Shown here in pieces: positions 59,036 through 64,000 of a DNA stretch of 64,000 nucleotides (its first letter is position 1; each line of letters starts with the position of its first letter). Both the position numbers and the translations under genes were made by a program. Location: contig CAWIIO010000005.1 in NCBI GenBank assembly GCA_963836265.1, positions 186,001-250,000 on the forward strand, given 5' to 3'. Under the pieces are notes generated by a model. It saw only the letters and a program-made list of their open reading frames with translations. It did not search any database and was not told the origin of the DNA. The DNA comes from CAIWHR01 sp963836265 (lineage in GTDB: Bacteria; Pseudomonadota; Gammaproteobacteria; Burkholderiales; Casimicrobiaceae).

Positions 59036-60116
59036 CGCCTCGATTCGAACCCTCGAGGTCGCCCTCGGGGAGCGCAGCTACCCGATATGGATCGGAACGG
59101 GAATCCTCTCCGGTGCGGGCGCGCTGCTGGCGCCGCGGCTTTCCTCCCCGCGAGTGGTGATCGTCACCAATCCAGTGGTCGCTCGATGGTGGGAGGGCGC
59201 CCTCCGGGCGAGCCTCGCGATCGCGAATGTCGCGGCCGATACGATTCTCGTTCCCGACGGCGAGACGCACAAGACGTGGGCGACGCTCTCCGACGTGCTG
59301 ACGCGCCTCCTCGGGCAGAAGGCCGAACGCGGAACGACGCTGATTGCGCTGGGGGGCGGGGTCATCGGCGATCTCGCCGGATTCGCGGCGGCAATCTACC
59401 AGCGCGGAATGCCGTTCGTGCAGATCCCGACCACGCTGCTCGCGCAAGTGGATTCGTCGGTGGGCGGAAAGACCGGCGTCAACCACGCGCTCGGGAAGAA
59501 CATGATCGGCGCCTTCCACCAGCCGCGCGCCGTCCTGATCGACACCGACTGCCTGCGCACTCTCCCGGATCGCGAGCTTGCCGGGGGACTCGCCGAAATC
59601 ATCAAGTACGGCGCCATTCGCGATCGCGAATTCTTCGGCTGGCTCGAAGGCAACATCGATCGCCTGCTCGGCCGCGACGCCGGCGCGCTGACGTACGCGA
59701 TCGGCGAAAGCTGCCGGATCAAGGCGGGGATCGTCGCCGCCGACGAACGCGAAGCAGGTGACCGCGCGCTCCTCAATTTCGGCCACACGTTCGGCCACGC
59801 GATCGAGGCGGGCGTGGGTTACGGCGAGTGGCTGCACGGCGAGGCCGTCGCCGCGGGCATGGTCATGGCCGCCGAGCTTTCCGCCCGCCGCAGCGAGTTG
59901 CCGCAAGCCGACGTGGTCCGCTTGCGGGCGTTGCTGCAGCGTGCCCGGCTGCCGGTTGCGGGCCCCCCGCTTGGCAGTTCGCGCTACCTGACGCTGATGC
60001 GTCGCGACAAGAAGGTTGCGAAGGGGGCGATTCGCTTGGTCCTGCTGCGGGCGCTGGGCGACGCCTACGTGACAGCCGAGATCGCCGAGAACGACCTCGC
60101 TGCGCTTCTCCCCTGA
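59028..60116 (+). CDS. aroB: 3-dehydroquinate synthase
   Basis: NAD- and metal-dependent enzyme closing the ring of DAHP to 3-dehydroquinate. 362 residues from a GTG at 59028 inside the end of aroK. It has ALGGGVIGDLAGFAAAIYQR (NAD site), QIPTTLLAQVDSSVGGKTGV (substrate and Zn region), DRELAGGLAEIIKYGAIRD with a zinc-binding Glu, and LLNFGHTFGHAIEAGVGYGE with the metal His residues. The pair aroK-aroB is universal in this group. A strong bidirectional terminator follows 20 bases after the stop. Confidence 0.97.
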   Translation: MPSASIRTLEVALGERSYPIWIGTGILSGAGALLAPRLSSPRVVIVTNPVVARWWEGALRASLAIANVAADTILVPDGETHKTWATLSDVLTRLLGQKAERGTTLIALGGGVIGDLAGFAAAIYQRGMPFVQIPTTLLAQVDSSVGGKTGVNHALGKNMIGAFHQPRAVLIDTDCLRTLPDRELAGGLAEIIKYGAIRDREFFGWLEGNIDRLLGRDAGALTYAIGESCRIKAGIVAADEREAGDRALLNFGHTFGHAIEAGVGYGEWLHGEAVAAGMVMAAELSARRSELPQADVVRLRALLQRARLPVAGPPLGSSRYLTLMRRDKKVAKGAIRLVLLRALGDAYVTAEIAENDLAALLP

Positions 60117-60136
60117 CGCGCTCGCGGCCCGCGACA

Positions 60137-60166
60137 CGAAAACGGCGCCCGCGGGCGCCGTTTTCG
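60137..60166. terminator. Bidirectional intrinsic terminator
   Basis: Thirteen-base arms CGAAAACGGCGCC and GGCGCCGTTTTCG around CGCG, perfectly paired, with A- and T-runs on either side, so it can stop both aroB (plus) and the Ig-like lipoprotein gene (minus). The core CGAAAACGGCGCC is the same as in the terminator after livK. Confidence 0.85.
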
Positions 60167-60183
60167 CTGCCTGCCTGCCCCGG

Positions 60184-61524
60184 CTACGGATTGCAGGTGA
60201 TCGTCGCCGTCGTCGTGAGTTGCGGCGTGCTCGCGTCGCCGATGAAGATCGTGTGCGCGCCGCTGGCGTTGATGAGCCCGCTTACATTGAACGTTCCGGG
60301 CGAGGTCGGCACCGGGTTCGGAGTCACCGTGGCGCCGGCCGACACGACGCTGAAGGGCGCGGTTCCGCCGGTAATCACGAACGGGAACGTCTTGCCGGTG
60401 CAGCTGTTCGGGCCGTTGACCGCTTCGCTCACGGTGACCGACGACGGGCTGACCACGATCGGCGACGGGGGCGCTCCCCCGCCTGACGAAGAGGCCGGCT
60501 TGTTGTGCAGGGTGGCCGTCGTTTGCAGGCCGGTCGCATCGAAGATCGAAAACACCAGCGGATCGACGCACGTGCCGTTGGTGATCGCCTCGAAGTAGCC
60601 GCCGCTGATCGTCACCGTCGAATTGGCGAGCGTGACCGCATCCGGGAAGGTCGACGTCACGCGGTAAGGCGGCGTGCCGCCGTAGATGAAGTAATCGACG
60701 CGGAAGCCGCTCGAGCATGTGGTCGTGGCGCTCGTGATGACAGCATCGGACGGCACCACCGAGAGGACCGCCGACCCGTCGATCGTCTGGACGATCGTGA
60801 ACTGGCCGGTGACCTGGTTGCCGGTCGTCAGTTCGGTGGCCCGCAGCAGCGCCGGCTGCGTGAACGCGCTGGTTGCCGCCTTGACCAGCACCTGCGCAAG
60901 GCCGTTGGCGTCGGACACGACGGTAAGGCTCGACGTCAGCGGCGAGCCTGGATTTCCGGTCTGGATCGCGAATTCGCCGGAGACGACGTCGAACCTGACT
61001 TGCCGATTGGGGATCCCGCCGCCTGCCGGACCCGTCACGGTGACCGATGCCGTTGCGGTCTGTCCCGAACAGATGGCGTTGGCGCCGCAATCGGTCGAGT
61101 TGGGGGTGATCGTCAATCCGTTGAGGAGCGGGGCCGCCTGCACGGTAACGGCGGCGGTCACGATGGTGCCGGCGGCGTCCTGCACGGTGACGGTCACGTT
61201 GACGGGCTGCGCAACCGAGGCCGGAAGGAGGACAATCGCGGTCGACGATGCTCCGAGGCTGATGGGAAGAACTGCGGTATCGCTCGAGAACGCCTGGTAC
61301 GGCGGGAAGCCGCCGGAAATCGTCAGCGTCGCTGGCGTGCCGGCATAGGCCGTTGCGGAGGCGGGCAGTATCGCGAGCGGCGCCGGGACCGCGGGACCGG
61401 GGGCGTACGGGTTATTCGGCGCGCCGCTGCCGCCGCCGCACGCGGTCAGCCCGAGCACGCCGACGAGAGCAAAGATGCCGGCGAGGGGTCGAAGCCAGGC
61501 GGAGAGCAGGCGCTTTTGCGTCAT
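60184..61524 (-). CDS. Putative Ig-like repeat lipoprotein
   Basis: 446 residues of unknown function. The N terminus is a lipoprotein signal: VGVLGLTACGGG, lipobox LTAC with Gly-Gly-Gly after the Cys. The rest is Ser/Thr/Ala/Gly/Pro-rich with repeated beta-sandwich patterns, such as PATLTISGGFPPYQAFSSDT, CSSGFRVDYFIYGGTPPYRV and TFPFVITGGTAPFSVVSAGA; the element I-(S/T/Y)-GG-(F/T)-x-P-(Y/F) recurs three times. These resemble bacterial Ig-like domains (Big family) of surface proteins. Four or more Cys pairs may form disulfides. It stands alone between aroB and gltB, exported to the outer or inner membrane surface. Confidence 0.75.
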   Translation of the reverse strand: MTQKRLLSAWLRPLAGIFALVGVLGLTACGGGSGAPNNPYAPGPAVPAPLAILPASATAYAGTPATLTISGGFPPYQAFSSDTAVLPISLGASSTAIVLLPASVAQPVNVTVTVQDAAGTIVTAAVTVQAAPLLNGLTITPNSTDCGANAICSGQTATASVTVTGPAGGGIPNRQVRFDVVSGEFAIQTGNPGSPLTSSLTVVSDANGLAQVLVKAATSAFTQPALLRATELTTGNQVTGQFTIVQTIDGSAVLSVVPSDAVITSATTTCSSGFRVDYFIYGGTPPYRVTSTFPDAVTLANSTVTISGGYFEAITNGTCVDPLVFSIFDATGLQTTATLHNKPASSSGGGAPPSPIVVSPSSVTVSEAVNGPNSCTGKTFPFVITGGTAPFSVVSAGATVTPNPVPTSPGTFNVSGLINASGAHTIFIGDASTPQLTTTATITCNP

Positions 61525-61849
61525 GATTGAATCCCTGATGATGTTGTCCTAAAAGATGGCGAGGGGCTGCGCTGTTTTGGACGCTGCAACAAGCATCTAG
61601 CCCATTTTGTTCAGATTAAAGCCTAAGAAGTGCGCCGGCGCAAGTCTTTTGCCTCGGTTGAATCGACCGTCCGGCGGGAGTGTGGCGTACGACGCTACTT
61701 CGGTGATGACCGCAGCGCTCCGCGCGGCCTTGCCGCATTGCAGCATAGTGACTAAAATTCATAGGTTTCGCTGTCTTTCCGCGAAACCCGGCCAGCTGCC
61801 GTTCCGGGGCGCAAGAGCCGTCGACAGTTCGACATAGGTGAGGTCTCTC
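61525..61849. other. Lipoprotein / gltB divergent intergenic region
   Basis: 325 bases separating the two divergent genes. The right half holds the gltB promoter candidate and leader. The left half, about 61525-61640, is less GC-rich than the neighbours and probably contains the lipoprotein promoter, but no convincing -35/-10 pair is seen on the minus strand. No further coding frame is supported. Confidence 0.4.
61730..61758 (+). promoter_or_regulatory. Sigma-70 promoter candidate for gltB
   Basis: TTGCCG (61730-61735), exactly 17 bases, TAAAAT (61753-61758). The start would be near 61765, with a leader of about 85 bases before gltB. Confidence 0.6.
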
Positions 61850-64000
61850 GTGGAAGAAGATTCCCTCGATCAACGGCTTACGCCTCCAGCCCGCCAGGGC
61901 CTGTACGACCCGGCGAACGAACGCGATGCGTGCGGCCTGGGCTTCATCACTCATATCAAGGGCGGGAAGAGCCACGCGATCATCACGCAGGCGCTCGCGA
62001 TCCTGAAGAATCTGACCCATCGTGGCGCGACCGGCGCCGATCCCTTGCAAGGCGATGGCGCCGGGATTCTGATCCAGCTGCCCGACGCGTTCCTGCGCCG
62101 CGCCTGCGGCCGCCAGGGCCTCACGCTTCCGGCGATCGGTCAATACGGCGTTGGCATGGTGTTCCTGCCCAAGGAGCCTGCTTCGAGGATGGCGTGCGAG
62201 CAGGAGATCGAGCGCGCGGTCGCGGGCGAAGGCCAGATGCTTCTCGGCTGGCGCGACGTTCCGACGGACAACAGCGGACTGTCGTTGCGCACCAAGGAGG
62301 TCGAGCCGGTGATCCGGCAGGTTTTCATCGCGCGCGGGTCCAACGATATGGATCAGGACGCGCTCGAGCGCAAGCTCTACATCATCCGCAAGAGGGCCGG
62401 TCACGCGATCCAGGCGCTGAAGTTGCGCCACGGCAGGGAGTTCTACGTGCCGTCGATGTCGACGCGCACGCTGGTGTACAAGGGCATGCTGCTCGCGCAT
62501 CAGGTCGGCGAATATTTCCTCGATCTGAAGAACGAGAGCATGGTGTCGGCGCTGGCGATGGTGCACCAGCGTTTTTCGACCAACACCTTCCCCACCTGGG
62601 ACCTCGCGCATCCGTTCCGCCTCGTCTGTCACAACGGCGAGATCAACACGCTTCGCGGCAACGTCAACTGGATCCGCGCGCGCCAGCAGGGCATCGCGAG
62701 CGCCGTGCTGGGTCGCGACCTCGACAAGATCTGGCCGCTGATATACGACGGCCAGTCCGACTCGGCGTCGTTCGACAACTGCCTCGAGCTCCTCGTCATG
62801 GGCGGCTATCCGCTCGCCCACGCGATGATGCTGATGATTCCCGAAGCATGGGCGGGCAATCCGCTGATGGACGAGGACCGGCGCGCGTTCTACGAGTACC
62901 ACGCCGCGCTGATGGAGCCGTGGGACGGTCCCGCCGCGATGGCGTTCACCGACGGCCGGCAGATCGGCGCGACGCTCGACCGCAACGGCCTGCGGCCGGC
63001 GCGCTTCATCGTCACCGACGACGATTACGTGGTGATGGCATCGGAAGTCGGCGTCCTCGACATCCCCGAGCGCAAGATCGTCAAGAAGTGGCGCCTGCAG
63101 CCGGGCAAAATGCTGCTCGTCGACACCGAGCAGGGACGCATCATCGACGATGCGGAGTTGAAGCGCACGCTGGCGACGGCCAAGCCGTACCGCGCCTGGA
63201 TCGAGCGCTCGCGCGTCGCCCTCAACGATCTGCCGGAGCCGGCGCCGCCGCCTCACACCGAAGTGCCGCTCCTCGATCGTCAGCAGGCGTTCGGCTACAC
63301 GCAGGAGGATCTCAAGGTCGTTCTCGGGCCGATGGCTCAGGCCGGCGAGGAAGCGGTCGGCTCGATGGGCAACGATGCCGCCTTGCCGGTGTTGTCGAAC
63401 CGGCCGAAGGTGCTCTACAGCTATTTCAAGCAGCTCTTCGCCCAAGTGACGAATCCGCCGATCGATCCGATCCGCGAAGAGCTCGTGATGAGCCTCGTCA
63501 CGTTCATCGGCCCGCGGCCGAATCTCCTTGCCGTCGATGTACCTGAGGACGCATCCGACCTGCCGATGCGCCTCGAAGCGCCGCAGCCGATCCTCACCTG
63601 CGACGCGATGGAGAAGATCCGCCATATTTCGCTTTTCACGGGGAGCGCTTTCCGGGCCTACGAACTCGACATCTGCTATCCCGCCCCGTGGGGCGCGAAC
63701 GGCATGGAAGCCGCGCTCGCCTCGCTCGCCGCCGAGGCCGAGGACGCGGTGCATCTGGGCTACAACATTCTGATCGTCTCGGATCGCAAGGTATCGGCCG
63801 AGCTGATGCCGATTCCGGCGCTGCTCGCGACGGCCGCGGTGCACCAGCATCTCGTGCGCAAGGGTTTGCGCACCAGCACGGGCCTCGTCGTCGAGACCGG
63901 GTCGGCGCGGGAAGTCCATCACTTCGCGCTGCTCGCAGGGTACGGTGCCGAGGCGATCCATCCGTATCTTGCGCTGGAGACACTCGCGGCGCTGCCCGAA
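61850..64000 (+). CDS. gltB: Glutamate synthase large subunit (3' end outside window)
   Basis: Alpha subunit of NADPH-GOGAT, which makes two glutamates from glutamine and 2-oxoglutarate. The frame starts with a GTG at 61850, with GTGAGG about seven bases upstream, and runs to the window edge: 717 codons, roughly the first half. ANERDACGLGFITHIKGGKS has the nucleophile Cys28 of the glutaminase domain, which in this family becomes residue 1 after removal of a propeptide. NLTHRGATGADPLQGDGAGI, HQRFSTNTFPTWDLAHPFRL and VCHNGEINTLRGNVNWIRAR are further amidotransferase signatures. ATLDRNGLRPARFIVTDDDY closes that domain. The central domain begins around residue 440. gltD is expected downstream. 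Confidence 0.96.
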   Translation, partial: MEEDSLDQRLTPPARQGLYDPANERDACGLGFITHIKGGKSHAIITQALAILKNLTHRGATGADPLQGDGAGILIQLPDAFLRRACGRQGLTLPAIGQYGVGMVFLPKEPASRMACEQEIERAVAGEGQMLLGWRDVPTDNSGLSLRTKEVEPVIRQVFIARGSNDMDQDALERKLYIIRKRAGHAIQALKLRHGREFYVPSMSTRTLVYKGMLLAHQVGEYFLDLKNESMVSALAMVHQRFSTNTFPTWDLAHPFRLVCHNGEINTLRGNVNWIRARQQGIASAVLGRDLDKIWPLIYDGQSDSASFDNCLELLVMGGYPLAHAMMLMIPEAWAGNPLMDEDRRAFYEYHAALMEPWDGPAAMAFTDGRQIGATLDRNGLRPARFIVTDDDYVVMASEVGVLDIPERKIVKKWRLQPGKMLLVDTEQGRIIDDAELKRTLATAKPYRAWIERSRVALNDLPEPAPPPHTEVPLLDRQQAFGYTQEDLKVVLGPMAQAGEEAVGSMGNDAALPVLSNRPKVLYSYFKQLFAQVTNPPIDPIREELVMSLVTFIGPRPNLLAVDVPEDASDLPMRLEAPQPILTCDAMEKIRHISLFTGSAFRAYELDICYPAPWGANGMEAALASLAAEAEDAVHLGYNILIVSDRKVSAELMPIPALLATAAVHQHLVRKGLRTSTGLVVETGSAREVHHFALLAGYGAEAIHPYLALETLAALPE

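Noticed and set aside
61616..63961. A 781-codon minus-strand frame opposite gltB
   Set aside because: Shadow of gltB in GC-rich DNA; composition is Arg/Asp/His-rich and unlike a folded protein.

Overview
The window is a GC-rich, gene-dense stretch of bacterial chromosome, and its gene content and order look betaproteobacterial (Burkholderiales or a close relative). The signs are linked gene pairs and blocks: dusB-fis-purH, pcm-rhodanese-tolC facing waaA, waaA-waaC, engB beside a cytochrome c4 and hemB, mrcA divergent from pilMNOPQ followed by aroK-aroB, and the BPSS1780-type membrane protein. The assignment is an inference from content and order; there is no rRNA, tRNA, phage, IS element, plasmid function or CRISPR array in view.

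Layout. 1-7131 (mostly minus): nadD (cut by the window edge), a CPA1 Na+/H+ antiporter, a DUF924 protein, a decayed MFS transporter on the plus strand, then DUF427, a cation-diffusion facilitator, a REP-like inverted repeat, proA and rpiA. 7296-13119: the pyruvate dehydrogenase operon aceE-aceF-lpdA behind a predicted promoter. 13346-18000: MFS permease and 5-formyl-THF cyclo-ligase (minus), then pepP-ubiH (plus). 18387-25069 (plus): dusB-fis, purH, pagP, purD, hemF, a Nudix hydrolase and acylphosphatase. 25082-30879 (minus): livK, its own terminator, then livHMGF and a membrane protein. 31395-38294 (plus): an RND efflux adaptor and pump, then pcm, rhodanese and tolC.

38272-46222 is a cell-envelope block: waaA and waaC (Kdo and heptose transfer to lipid A), a WaaE-like glycosyltransferase, a UDP-glucuronate 4-epimerase-like enzyme and rfbBACD (dTDP-L-rhamnose). 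46219-49990 holds a MOSC protein, cytochrome c4, engB and hemB, with a candidate small RNA between the last two. 50004-58266 has a conserved hypothetical, penicillin-binding protein 1A and, divergently, the type IV pilus alignment genes pilMNOPQ. 58505-64000 has aroK-aroB, an Ig-like lipoprotein and the first half of gltB.

The genes are mainly central metabolism (PDH, purine, proline, heme, shikimate, glutamate) plus envelope construction and secretion. The RND adaptor/pump has no outer-membrane partner of its own, and tolC 1.2 kb away is the obvious candidate. I see no multi-gene system of unknown type. The items most likely to be new are non-coding: a minus-strand RNA candidate at the engB-hemB junction with C/U-rich loops and a strong terminator, a pair of mutually exclusive hairpins just after ubiH, and a three-copy REP-like element between proA and the cation transporter.
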